This document shows, in pieces, positions 54,819 to 62,131 of a stretch of 64,000 bases of DNA; position 1 is the stretch's first letter, and each line of letters opens with the position of its first letter. The DNA lies in the NCBI GenBank assembly GCA_947630115.1, contig CANRGG010000001.1, forward strand, positions 1 to 64,000. Direction: 5' to 3'. A model generated the notes under the pieces. The model was not told where the DNA came from. It made no database searches and worked only from the letters and a program-made list of their open reading frames with translations. Origin of the DNA: an uncultured Clostridia bacterium (GTDB lineage Bacteria > Bacillota > Clostridia > Christensenellales > Borkfalkiaceae). Made by a program: the position numbers and the translations under genes.

Positions 54819-56396
54819 ATGTTACAAGTCAACGGCGTCAGTTTGCAATACGGGAGCAAAAAGCTCTTCGAGGACGTCAATCTCAAATTTACAAGCGGCA
54901 ACTGCTACGGGATCATCGGGGCGAACGGCGCGGGGAAGAGTACCTTCCTCAAGATCCTTTCGGGCGAGATCGAACCGAACAAGGGGGACGTCACGCTCGG
55001 CAAGAACGAGCGCATGAGCGTGCTCGCCCAGAACCAGAACAAATACGACGGGGAGACCGTTTTGAGAACGGTCATGCTCGGGCACAGACGGCTCGTCGAG
55101 ATCATGGACGAAAAGGACGCCCTCTATGCCCATGCCGATTTCTCGGAGGAGGACGGCGTGCGCGCCTCCGAGCTTGAGAGCGAGTTTTCCGAGCTCGGCG
55201 GCTGGGAAGCGGAGAGCGAAGCCGAGACCCTTCTGAACGAACTCGATATTCCCCCCGAATTCCATTCCCGCCTCATGGGGGAGATGGACGCCAAGCAGAA
55301 GGTTCGCGTCCTGCTCGCGCAGGCGCTCTTCGGGAATCCCGACGTCCTTCTTTTGGACGAGCCCACCAACAATCTCGACTTAAAGACGGTGCGCTGGCTC
55401 GAAAACTATCTGCTCGACTTCGAGAACACGATCATTATCGTCTCGCACAACCGACATTTCCTCAATAAAGTCTGTACCCATATCTGCGACGTCGACTTCG
55501 GGAAGATCAATTTGTATCTCGGCAACTATGATTTCTGGTATCAGACCTCCCAGCTCATGGCGCGCCAGCAGCGGGACGCCAACAAGAAGGCGGAACAGCG
55601 CGCGGCGGAACTCAAAGAGTTCATCGCCCGTTTTGCGGCGAACGCCAGCAAATCCCGGCAGGCGACGAGCCGGAAAAAGGAGCTCGAAAAGCTCACGATC
55701 TCCGACTTCAAGCCCTCCCTCCGCAAATATCCGTTCATCGAATTCAAATACGAGCGCGAGATCGGCAACGACATCTTGTCCGTCGAAAATCTCACGAAGA
55801 AGGGCTATTTCGAAAACCTCTCCTTTACCGTCCAGAAGGGGGACAAGATCGGCATTTTGTGCGACAAATCCACTTCGATCACCATGCTCTACGATATCCT
55901 CGCGGGCAGGGAAGAGGCGGACGCGGGCACGGTCAAGTGGGGCAAGACCATTCAATTCAGCTATGATCCGCTCGACAACGGCGAATTTTTCGACGGCTGC
56001 GGCCTTACCCTCGTCGAATGGCTCTCGCAGTTCAGCAAGGACCACTACGAGGAATATCTCCGCGGCTGGCTGGGGAGAATGCTCTTCTCGGGCGAGGAGG
56101 CGCTCAAAGAGGCGAAGGTGCTCTCGGGCGGGGAGAAGGTGCGCTGTATGCTCGCCAAAATGATGCTCGAAGGGGGGAATTTCCTCATTCTGGATGAGCC
56201 GACCAACCATCTCGACCTCGAGTCCATCACTTCGCTCAACAACGGGCTCACCGCCTTCAAGGGGTGCCTGCTTCTGACCTCGCACGATCAGGAGCTCATG
56301 AACACCGTCTGCAACCGGATCATCGTGCTCGACAAGACCAAGGTGTTCGACAAAAATCTCACGTTCGACGAGTATCTCGACGCCGTCAATTCCTGA
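54819..56396 (+). CDS. ABC-F family ATPase (YkpA/YbiT type)
   Basis: This 525-residue protein has two ABC domains and no membrane segment; ABC-F proteins act on the ribosomal E site. The first Walker A is GANGAGKST (34-42) and the second signature LSGGEK (435-440). Both Walker B motifs are intact (LLLDEPTNNLD and LILDEPTNHLD). However, the first signature is MDAKQ (156-160) and the second Walker A is CDKSTSIT (348-355), so only one composite ATP site looks complete. I recall B. subtilis YkpA also having a relaxed second Walker A. The start at 54819 has GGAGG upstream. Confidence 0.92.
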   Translation: MLQVNGVSLQYGSKKLFEDVNLKFTSGNCYGIIGANGAGKSTFLKILSGEIEPNKGDVTLGKNERMSVLAQNQNKYDGETVLRTVMLGHRRLVEIMDEKDALYAHADFSEEDGVRASELESEFSELGGWEAESEAETLLNELDIPPEFHSRLMGEMDAKQKVRVLLAQALFGNPDVLLLDEPTNNLDLKTVRWLENYLLDFENTIIIVSHNRHFLNKVCTHICDVDFGKINLYLGNYDFWYQTSQLMARQQRDANKKAEQRAAELKEFIARFAANASKSRQATSRKKELEKLTISDFKPSLRKYPFIEFKYEREIGNDILSVENLTKKGYFENLSFTVQKGDKIGILCDKSTSITMLYDILAGREEADAGTVKWGKTIQFSYDPLDNGEFFDGCGLTLVEWLSQFSKDHYEEYLRGWLGRMLFSGEEALKEAKVLSGGEKVRCMLAKMMLEGGNFLILDEPTNHLDLESITSLNNGLTAFKGCLLLTSHDQELMNTVCNRIIVLDKTKVFDKNLTFDEYLDAVNS

Positions 56397-56458
56397 ATTT
56401 TTCGGCGGGCGGCAGAGGGCGGCGGGAAGATCCGCTCCTTCAAAGTTTGAATTGTTCT

Positions 56459-56490
56459 CCGCGGGGAAGAGTTCCCCGCGGATTTTTTTC
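56459..56490 (+). terminator. Terminator after the ABC-F gene
   Basis: A perfect 10-bp stem (ccgcggggaa 56459-56468 with ttccccgcgg 56472-56481), GAG loop, then a-ttttttt. Confidence 0.92.
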
Positions 56491-56502
56491 GGAAAAGGAA
56501 AA

Positions 56503-56529
56503 TTTCACGGGAACGTTTCCGCATATAAT
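56503..56529 (+). promoter_or_regulatory. Possible promoter of sigK
   Basis: CATATAAT (56522-56529) contains both TATAAT and a CATA -10 of mother-cell sigma type. No good sigma-A -35 lies at 17 bp; tttcac at 56503-56508 is 15 bp away. Sigma-E/K-type recognition is possible, but this is a weak call. Confidence 0.35.
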
Positions 56530-56559
56530 GAAAACGGAGCGATGGAGCGGAGGTTTGAT

Positions 56560-57261
56560 ATGCTGGAAATGTTCTATGCCGTGCTTTGCCGGCTGTTTTT
56601 TTTCACGGGAAGTTTGTCGGACGGGAGCTGCTATCCCAAGCCGCTCAGCGAGGAAGAGGAGAAGAAATATCTCGCGCTTGCGAAGGCGGGAGACAAGAGC
56701 GCGAAAGACAAACTCATCCGCCACAACATGCGGCTCGTGGCGCATGTCGTCAAAAAATACAGCGGCGCCGCCGAGACCGACGACATGATCTCGGTGGGCA
56801 GTATCGGGCTCATCAAGGCGATCAACACCTATGAGTCGGGACACGGCACGCGGCTGGCAACTTACACCGCCCGCTGCATTGAAAACGAGATCCTCATGCT
56901 CATTCGCGCGGGCAAGAAGCATAAAAACAACGTCTCCCTCTCCGATCCCGTCGGCACCGACAAGGACGGAAACGAGCTCACCCTCATGGATCTTCTGTTC
57001 GAAAAAGAGGACAAAGTGTTCGGCACCGTCGAACAGAGCCTCATGCAGGAGAAGTTCATCCGGGCCATCCAAGAGCTCCTTTCCGAGCGTGAGACGGAGA
57101 TCATCTGCATGCGCTACGCCTTAAAGGGCGGGGCGCCCCTTTGCCAGCGCGAGGTCGCCGCAAAACTCGGGATCTCCCGCTCCTATGTCTCGCGGATCGA
57201 GAAAAAAGCGGTCGAAAAGCTCCGAAAAGGGCTGAAACGAGAGGATTTTTTCTCGGAATGA
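56560..57261 (+). CDS. sigK: Pro-sigma-K, mother-cell sporulation sigma factor
   Basis: This 233-residue sigma factor matches SigK along its length: a hydrophobic pro-sequence (MLEMFYAVLCRLFFFTG), then YPKPLSEEEEKKYL, region 2 (LIRHNMRLVAHVVKKY, DDMISVGSIGLIKAI, GTRLATYTARCIENEIL) and region 4 (QREVAAKLGISRSYVSRIEKKA). The pro-sequence implies membrane-linked processing in the mother cell. The gene is uninterrupted, with no skin-type element. I chose the ATG at 56560 (CGGAGG upstream); 56542 would add six residues. It indicates that the lineage can sporulate, or did so recently. Confidence 0.9.
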   Translation: MLEMFYAVLCRLFFFTGSLSDGSCYPKPLSEEEEKKYLALAKAGDKSAKDKLIRHNMRLVAHVVKKYSGAAETDDMISVGSIGLIKAINTYESGHGTRLATYTARCIENEILMLIRAGKKHKNNVSLSDPVGTDKDGNELTLMDLLFEKEDKVFGTVEQSLMQEKFIRAIQELLSERETEIICMRYALKGGAPLCQREVAAKLGISRSYVSRIEKKAVEKLRKGLKREDFFSE

Positions 57262-57277
57262 TCCTTTCGGCTTTGTC

Positions 57278-57315
57278 GGCGCGCCGCCCGTTTGCTCGGG
57301 CGGCGCGCCCTTTTT
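57278..57315 (+). terminator. Terminator after sigK
   Basis: A perfect 13-bp stem (57278-57290 with 57297-57309), 6-nt loop, then ctttttc. Very strong. Confidence 0.92.
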
Positions 57316-57336
57316 CGTTCCGCCGCCTAAAATTAC

Positions 57337-57365
57337 TTTACAAAAGGTCTTGGATCGGGTATAAT
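57337..57365 (+). promoter_or_regulatory. Promoter of the methyltransferase gene; implies a leaderless mRNA
   Basis: TTTACA (57337-57342), 17-bp spacer and TATAAT (57360-57365). The start codon at 57373 lies 7 nt after the -10 box, at the expected +1. No Shine-Dalgarno sequence is present. Confidence 0.8.
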
Positions 57366-57372
57366 ATCGTCT

Positions 57373-58239
57373 ATGATAAAACTCGCGGAGGATTGGAAGG
57401 ATTTTTCGGTGATCGCGACGGGCGGCGGGTACAAGCTCGAACGGTGGGGAAAGACCGTCCTCCTCCGTCCCGATCCGCAGGTCATCTGGGAGGCGCAGTT
57501 CGACCTTTTTTCCTATCCGCAGCTTTCGGCGGTCTATCGCCGCAGCGAAAAAGGGGGCGGCGCCTGGGAATTCAAAAAGCTGCTGCCCGAAAGCTGGGAG
57601 ATCTCCTATCGGGACCTCCGGTTCAAGATCAAGCCGATGGGCTTCAAGCACACCGGGCTCTTTCCCGAACAGGCGGTGAATTGGGAACGCACCGGCGAGA
57701 TCATCCGACGCGCCGCCGCGGCGGGGAAAAAGCCGAAAATTATGAATTTGTTCGCCTACACCGGCGGGGCGACCGTCGCCATGGCGAAGGCGGGGGCGGA
57801 AGTCGTCCATGTGGACGCCTCCAAAGGCATGGTCGAGCGCGCGGGGGAAAATGCCCGTCTCTCGGGGATCGAAAGCGGGATCCGCTATCTTGTGGACGAC
57901 TGCAAAAAGTTCGTACTGCGGGAGATCCGCCGCGGCAATCGCTACAACGGGATCGTCATGGACCCGCCCTCCTACGGCAGGGGGCCGAGCGGCGAGATGT
58001 GGAAGCTCGAGACCGAGCTCTTTCCCTTCGTGAAGCTTTGCGCCTCTCTTCTTTGCGAGGAGCCGCTGTTTTTTCTCATCAACAGTTACACGACGGGCTT
58101 GCAGCCCACGGTGCTTGAAAATATTCTGAAACTGACGATGCCCCGCGGCGGAACGGTCGAAGCCTATGAGGTCGGACTTCCGACGGAGGAGGGGATCGCG
58201 CTGCCTTGCGGAGCGGGAGGGATCTATGTTAGAGAATGA
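57373..58239 (+). CDS. Class I SAM-dependent rRNA methyltransferase (COG1092, RlmI/RlmK-like)
   Basis: This 288-residue methyltransferase has an N-terminal beta domain (ERWGKTVLLRPDPQVIW), the SAM site NLFAYTGGATVAMAKAG with HVDASKGMVERA, and the motif VMDPPSYGRGPSGEMWKLE. That pattern is typical of RlmI/RlmK-type 23S rRNA methyltransferases, but the PUA domain of RlmI is absent. The start codon coincides with the predicted transcription start. It overlaps the following pseudouridine synthase by 14 nt. Confidence 0.88.
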   Translation: MIKLAEDWKDFSVIATGGGYKLERWGKTVLLRPDPQVIWEAQFDLFSYPQLSAVYRRSEKGGGAWEFKKLLPESWEISYRDLRFKIKPMGFKHTGLFPEQAVNWERTGEIIRRAAAAGKKPKIMNLFAYTGGATVAMAKAGAEVVHVDASKGMVERAGENARLSGIESGIRYLVDDCKKFVLREIRRGNRYNGIVMDPPSYGRGPSGEMWKLETELFPFVKLCASLLCEEPLFFLINSYTTGLQPTVLENILKLTMPRGGTVEAYEVGLPTEEGIALPCGAGGIYVRE

Positions 58240-58999
58240 AGAGCCTTTGCAGGGGGAGGAGCTTTCCCGGGAAGAGGCGCCCCTAAAAGGGGAGGACAGG
58301 CGGGAGGAGGAATTTGTCATCCTGCATGAGGACAACCATATCCTCGTCGTGATGAAGCCGCAGAACCTTGCCTCCTGTCCCGACGAGAGCGGGGATAAGA
58401 ACCTTCTCGATCTTCTCAAAGATTATATCCGCACGACGTACAAAAAGCCGGGCAACGTCTATCTCGGGCTTGTCCATCGGCTGGACCGGCCCACGGGCGG
58501 CGTCATGGTCTTTGCCAAGACGAGCAAGGCGGCGGGACGGCTTTCGGAGCAAATGCGCACGGGCGATTTCGAGAAGAAATATCTCGCGGTCCTCTGCGGC
58601 GCGCCCGTTCCCGAGCGCGGCACCCTCTCGGGCTGGCTCAAAAAGAACACCGTCAACAACATGGTCTACCTCTGTCCGCAGGGGACGGAGGGCGCCAAGG
58701 CGGCGGAACTCGAATACGAGACGCTCGAAAAACAGGGGGGGCTTTCGCTTGTGAAGGTCAAACTGCATACGGGCAGGAGCCATCAGATCCGCGTCCAGAT
58801 GGCGGGGATCTCCCACCCCGTTTACGGCGATCTCCGCTACGGCGGCGACAAGGCGCAGAAGGGGAAACTCGCGCTGTGGGCGTATTCTCTCTCCTTCACC
58901 CATCCCGTCACCAAGGAACGGCTGCTGTTTCTGTGCGAACCGCCCAAAGGGGAGCAGCCGTGGAGAAAATTTGATCTTTCGGCGGCAGTAAGACCGTAA
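58226..58999 (+). CDS. RluA/RluD-family pseudouridine synthase
   Basis: This 257-residue enzyme isomerises uridine in RNA. The catalytic Asp lies in LVHRLDRPTGGVMVFAKT; TGRSHQIRVQMAGISHPVYGD is the second family motif. There is no S4 domain; the first ~30 residues are acidic. The start at 58226 has GGGAGG upstream. Coupled to an rRNA methyltransferase, it is probably an rRNA-modifying enzyme, though the site cannot be named. Confidence 0.9.
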   Translation: MLENEEPLQGEELSREEAPLKGEDRREEEFVILHEDNHILVVMKPQNLASCPDESGDKNLLDLLKDYIRTTYKKPGNVYLGLVHRLDRPTGGVMVFAKTSKAAGRLSEQMRTGDFEKKYLAVLCGAPVPERGTLSGWLKKNTVNNMVYLCPQGTEGAKAAELEYETLEKQGGLSLVKVKLHTGRSHQIRVQMAGISHPVYGDLRYGGDKAQKGKLALWAYSLSFTHPVTKERLLFLCEPPKGEQPWRKFDLSAAVRP

Positions 59000-59055
59000 G
59001 ATCCCCGCTTTTTTGCCCTTTTTTTCTCTTTTTCCCCGAAAGCGCGAAATTACGC

Positions 59056-59084
59056 TTGACGAAAAGGGAAAATTTGGTTAAAAT
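59056..59084 (+). promoter_or_regulatory. Promoter of the large surface-protein gene
   Basis: TTGACG (59056-59061) and TAAAAT (59079-59084) are 17 bp apart. The short leader contains a 6-bp hairpin (atgggc 59095-59100 with gcccat 59106-59111) immediately before the aacGGAG ribosome binding site. Confidence 0.8.
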
Positions 59085-59126
59085 GGAAATGATCATGGGC
59101 GCAATGCCCATAACGGAGCGATATAC

Positions 59127-61433
59127 ATGGACATGAAAAAGACAAAATTCCGTTCTTATGCGCTGACGGCGCTTTTGGTCTTGTTGGCGCTTGTTCTGAG
59201 CGCGGCGATCGGCTCGCTGAATAAAGTGCGTCATGCCGACGCGGCGGATTACCGGCCCGCGTCGCTGTTCTCGGCGGGCACCGGCGGCAGCATCGTCGCC
59301 TCCGAAGAAGAGGGCGACGGCAAATACGTGAAATTCGAACTCAGTGATAACGGCAAAGTCCATTACCGGCGCGATCTGGCGCTCAAATGGTATGCCGCCG
59401 CACCGGAGGCCGCAAGCGAGACCGTCGGCAAGAACAACCGCGGTAAACTGTATTATTTTTCCCTTGATTTTCAGTTCGTGGAGTTGAACTTCACCCATTT
59501 CTCCCTGTCGTTCGAGAGCGCGGAGGAGAACGTCAGCAAGGACGAGACTTCAAAGAACACCATCCATTTCTACAAAGGGGAGGACGGGGCGCTCACCGCT
59601 GCCGTGCAGAACGCTTCGGAGCAGAAGGACGGCTGGAAAGCGGAGGAGCCCGTCTCGATCGAGCTTCCCGGCAACAACGTCGCGCTCAGATTCAGCGAGG
59701 ACGATTGCAGTATCGGCGAGTTTGCGGTCTATATCAACGAGACGAGGATCGGCAAGCTCACGAACATCGGCGGCTATTTCATGGAATATCTCTCGTCGGC
59801 GTCCTCGACACCCCGGATCCCGATCACTTTCCTCGCGGATGATGTCACGGGCGACGGCGAAAAGCTCGGGATCCTCATCAAAGAGATGAACGGGCAGTCG
59901 TTTGCGCTCAACGCGGACGATCGGGTGGAGGACAATGCCCCCGCTGCGCTCGTCGTCAACGAGAGAGTGCACTCCTACATGCTCGGCAAGTCCTGGAGCC
60001 TCACCTATGAAGCGATCGACGTCTGCGACGATTCGGTCACCGTCACGAGAAAGTTTGCCATGGTCAAGACGGACGAGGGCGGCGCCTATCTCAAACCCAC
60101 CGACGAGGATTACGATTCTCTCACGACATCCACCTATTTCATGCCCACGAGCGATCAGACCGAAAAGGAAGAGCAGTACGTTTCGATCTATTTCAGCCTC
60201 GACGACGGCACGGAGAGGAGCGAAGAGGAGACGGCGAAAAACTATGTCTATCTGAGCTGGTATGCCGAAGAGAATGCGGTCGCAAGCTGCGGCGAGGGCG
60301 AAAACGCATTCGACTATATCAAAGTAGACCGTCTGCAAGGCGGGCCCGAGTACGTCGGGATCAAGGCGGACGCCGACACGCGCGCAAATCTCAAAGAAGA
60401 TCTCGCTTCGCAGCGGGCGGAAGAATATCAGAACGCGGTTGATGAAGCGAGCCGCGATCTCAGCGCCGGCAAGGGTTCCTATTTCTATCTCCCTTCGCTG
60501 CGCGGGCTCATCGAGAGCGAGTATGCCGATTACAGAAATCTGCGGTTCAGTATCTATTACCGCAAGCAGAGCGACGAGGTCGATTCGACCGCAAGCTCTT
60601 CGACGGCGCTCCGTTACAACGGGCTGCGCTTCGAGATCACCGAGGAAGGGAAGTACGTCTTTAAGGTCCTTGCGGAGGATTCCGTCGGCAATGCAATGGT
60701 GTATTATTACGAGGACAAGCTCCAGAAGGTCACGGCGGACAACCTTTGGGAGATCGAAGAGATCCCCGAATTCTATTTCGAAGCGTCTTACAGCGGCGTG
60801 AAGGTGGAAAAGCCCGGTTCGCAGACGCTCGGTTACAGCGGACAGAGCTACACGTTCAGCGATTTCGAGATCGTCGGGCTGGACGGCTATGAGACCAAGT
60901 ACACCCTCTACCGCATGAACGTGGAGGAGGCGTCGAAGGAGCTCAGCATTCCCGGTTACAGCACGATGGTGGACGACCCCGCGACCTATTTCGAACGTTT
61001 CAAGAGCTATATGACGGTCATCAAACCGTACAACGACAGCGTGACCGAAGAGGACGAGGACCGCTGGAACAGCACGTTCAACGCCTATGAATGGCGGCCC
61101 GACGAGGGGCTCACTTTCACGCCCCAGCAGAAGGCCTACTATTTCCTGAAACTCGAAGTGACCGAGTCGCGTCTCCCGGGGCATAGCGAAGTCGCTTACC
61201 AGGTCATCGACGTGCAGAACAGCGTGGATCAGCTGCCCGATTCTCCCGATTGGTTGGAAAACAATCTGACTTCCGTCATTCTGTTCTCGATTTCGGCGGC
61301 GTTGCTCATTGTCGTCATCATCATCTTTGTGGCGAAGCCCTCCGAAAAGACGGTCGAGGAGATCGACCTTGAGAGTCTGAAAGGCAAGGGCGGCAAGGGA
61401 ACCAAAAAGGGTCCCGACGAGAAAGAGGAATGA
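59127..61433 (+). CDS. Large cell-surface protein of unknown family, signal peptide and C-terminal anchor
   Basis: This 768-residue protein has an N-terminal signal (basic MDMKKTKFRS, hydrophobic ALTALLVLLALVLSAAI, possible cleavage after HADA). The extracellular part of about 690 residues is acidic and rich in Tyr, Ser, Glu and beta-forming patterns. A C-terminal helix follows (SVILFSISAALLIVVIIIFVA), then a Lys/Gly-rich cytosolic tail. No LPxTG motif, enzyme motif or clear repeat is seen. Segments such as EDSVGNAMVYYYED recall Ig-like/cadherin-like strands, but I cannot name a family. It is transcribed alone between its own promoter and terminator. Confidence 0.8.
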   Translation: MDMKKTKFRSYALTALLVLLALVLSAAIGSLNKVRHADAADYRPASLFSAGTGGSIVASEEEGDGKYVKFELSDNGKVHYRRDLALKWYAAAPEAASETVGKNNRGKLYYFSLDFQFVELNFTHFSLSFESAEENVSKDETSKNTIHFYKGEDGALTAAVQNASEQKDGWKAEEPVSIELPGNNVALRFSEDDCSIGEFAVYINETRIGKLTNIGGYFMEYLSSASSTPRIPITFLADDVTGDGEKLGILIKEMNGQSFALNADDRVEDNAPAALVVNERVHSYMLGKSWSLTYEAIDVCDDSVTVTRKFAMVKTDEGGAYLKPTDEDYDSLTTSTYFMPTSDQTEKEEQYVSIYFSLDDGTERSEEETAKNYVYLSWYAEENAVASCGEGENAFDYIKVDRLQGGPEYVGIKADADTRANLKEDLASQRAEEYQNAVDEASRDLSAGKGSYFYLPSLRGLIESEYADYRNLRFSIYYRKQSDEVDSTASSSTALRYNGLRFEITEEGKYVFKVLAEDSVGNAMVYYYEDKLQKVTADNLWEIEEIPEFYFEASYSGVKVEKPGSQTLGYSGQSYTFSDFEIVGLDGYETKYTLYRMNVEEASKELSIPGYSTMVDDPATYFERFKSYMTVIKPYNDSVTEEDEDRWNSTFNAYEWRPDEGLTFTPQQKAYYFLKLEVTESRLPGHSEVAYQVIDVQNSVDQLPDSPDWLENNLTSVILFSISAALLIVVIIIFVAKPSEKTVEEIDLESLKGKGGKGTKKGPDEKEE

Positions 61434-61453
61434 TCTGAAATTTTGATTTGGGT

Positions 61454-61492
61454 GCGCCCGGCGGCGATCGCCGCCGGGCGCTTCTTTTTTGC
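61454..61492 (+). terminator. Terminator after the surface-protein gene
   Basis: A 28-bp perfect palindrome (61454-61481), forming a 12-bp stem with a 4-nt loop, followed by ttcttttttgc. Confidence 0.92.
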
Positions 61493-61508
61493 CCACCTTC
61501 TTTTGAAA

Positions 61509-61520
61509 GAAAACGTTTTC
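61509..61520. promoter_or_regulatory. 12-bp palindrome upstream of the DUF378 gene
   Basis: gaaaacgttttc is a perfect palindrome about 80 nt before the DUF378 start. Its core resembles a catabolite-response (cre) element but misses positions of the consensus. No good promoter could be identified next to it. Confidence 0.3.
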
Positions 61521-61600
61521 GAACTTCCTGTGAAACTTCGCAAAATTCACACGCATAAAACGGCTTTGAATTCTCAAACTGCGGATAGGAGGCAAAAACA

Positions 61601-61843
61601 ATGGTCATTGCAAATTTGATCTCTTATATTCTCGTGCTCACGGGAGCGTTGAACTGGGGTTTGTACGGCATTTTCAATTTCAACCTCGTTTCGATGATCT
61701 TCACGGGTCCCCGTACGATCGGCGCCATCATCGTCTATTCGCTCATTGCGCTTGCGGCGATCTGGCTCATCATTTCCCCGATCATCACGAACGGTGCGCT
61801 CAAACTCATGGGCAACAGAGAAGTTCGCGAAGAGAGAACCTAA
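61601..61843 (+). CDS. DUF378 family small membrane protein
   Basis: This 80-residue protein has two hydrophobic helices: ISYILVLTGALNWGLYGIF and a second one centred on IIVYSLIALAAIWLII. The GALNWGLYG motif is the DUF378 hallmark. The function of the family is unknown. ATAGGAGG precedes the start. It is followed by a hairpin terminator that ends only 6 nt before feoA. Confidence 0.9.
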   Translation: MVIANLISYILVLTGALNWGLYGIFNFNLVSMIFTGPRTIGAIIVYSLIALAAIWLIISPIITNGALKLMGNREVREERT

Positions 61844-61862
61844 AACAGAAGAGAAAATCAAG

Positions 61863-61900
61863 ATGCGGACGGCATAATTCAAGGCACGTCCGCATTTTTT
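61863..61900 (+). terminator. Terminator-like hairpin between DUF378 and feoA
   Basis: A 9-bp stem (atgcggacg 61863-61871 with cgtccgcat 61887-61895), a 15-nt loop and six Ts (61895-61900). It ends 6 nt before the feoA ATG, so it either terminates DUF378 mRNA or controls read-through into feoAB. Confidence 0.85.
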
Positions 61901-61906
61901 AATGGT

Positions 61907-62131
61907 ATGAACATCACGGAAATGGGCCCGGGCGATCGCGGAACGGTCGCGGAAGTGAACTGTCCGCCCGAACTAAAGGAACGGCTCTTTTCGCTGCGCG
62001 TCCGTCCGGGCGAAGAGATCTGTCTTTTGAAAATTTCATTCTTCCGAAAGACGTTTCTGATCTCGGCAGCGGGCAGCCGGATCGCGCTCGGGAAGGAGGT
62101 CGCCGAATGCGTGAACGTTTGCAGGGCGTAG
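61907..62131 (+). CDS. feoA: Ferrous iron transport protein A
   Basis: This 74-residue SH3-like protein accompanies FeoB. TEMGPGDRGTVAEV, LFSLRVRPGEEICLL and the C-terminal GSRIALGKEVAECV match the FeoA pattern. No Shine-Dalgarno sequence precedes the ATG; the region is occupied by the terminator T tract. The gene overlaps feoB by 25 nt. No Fur-type box was recognised. Confidence 0.85.
   Translation: MNITEMGPGDRGTVAEVNCPPELKERLFSLRVRPGEEICLLKISFFRKTFLISAAGSRIALGKEVAECVNVCRA

Noticed and set aside
56560..57261. Annotation as sigma-E instead of sigma-K
   Set aside because: The short hydrophobic pro-sequence followed by YPKPLSEEEE and the GTRLATYTARCIENEIL segment fit SigK better; sigE normally follows spoIIGA, which is absent here.
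59550..61601. 683-codon open frame antisense to the surface-protein gene
   Set aside because: The + strand gene has promoter, ribosome binding site, signal peptide and terminator. The antisense frame has no start context and reads through the terminator.
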